This document shows, piece by piece, positions 6,036 to 6,097 of a stretch of 6,097 nucleotides of DNA; position 1 is the first letter of the stretch; every line of letters starts with the position of its first letter. The notes beneath the pieces were generated by a model. That model was not told where the DNA came from, ran no database searches, and saw only the letters and a list, made by a program, of their open reading frames with translations. The translations under genes and the position numbers were made by a program. The stretch covers positions 1 to 6,097 of the forward strand of contig JAJYZK010000205.1 of the NCBI GenBank assembly GCA_021799945.1, written 5' to 3'. The stretch comes from Acidobacteriota bacterium (lineage in GTDB: Bacteria; Acidobacteriota; Terriglobia; Terriglobales; Acidobacteriaceae).

Positions 6036-6097
6036 CGCCGGCCTCCTGCAAGGGACGCCGTGGCCTTCCCCGGAATGTCGCGCCGGCTTTGTTCCTC

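Overview
The window looks like chromosomal DNA from a GC-rich, Gram-negative-type bacterium. The style of the proteins suggests a soil Acidobacteriota (Solibacter/Bryobacterales-like): an acidobacterial-type serine beta-lactamase-fold hydrolase, a MurQ, and a large secreted GH78-type glycosidase. This assignment is inference from memory of such proteins; the window holds no rRNA or marker gene that proves it.

Left half, plus strand (1-2738): three genes in the same direction, all linked to cell-wall sugars. First is the C-terminal end of a serine hydrolase of the class C beta-lactamase/PBP4*-like fold, cut by the window edge. After a 122-bp gap with short direct and inverted repeats comes murQ (N-acetylmuramic acid 6-phosphate etherase). 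After 72 bp comes murA (UDP-GlcNAc 1-carboxyvinyltransferase). MurA begins building the lactyl ether that defines muramic acid; MurQ removes it during peptidoglycan recycling. A shared operon would place the making and breaking of the same ether bond under one promoter.

Centre, minus strand (2783-5284): one long gene converges on murA with only 44 bp between the stop codons. It encodes an exported glycosidase of the GH78 alpha-L-rhamnosidase type with a signal peptide, N-terminal beta-sandwich domains, a six-hairpin catalytic domain and a C-terminal beta-sandwich. It appears intact and is probably unrelated in function to the murein genes.

Right end, minus strand (5285-6097): a 223-bp non-coding stretch carries two adjacent short hairpins. 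Beyond it is a decayed IS3-family transposase (OrfB) lying upstream of the glycosidase on the same strand. The transposase has lost two internal segments, one between the first two catalytic Asp positions, and has a TGA where the family normally has Cys in the K-G-N-C-x-D-N-A motif. It is almost certainly dead.

I found no RNA genes, CRISPR arrays or clear intrinsic terminators. Nothing here amounts to a clearly new biological system; the points most worth a second look are the murQ-murA pairing, the Asp at the GH78 general-acid position and the IS remnant with its structured flank.
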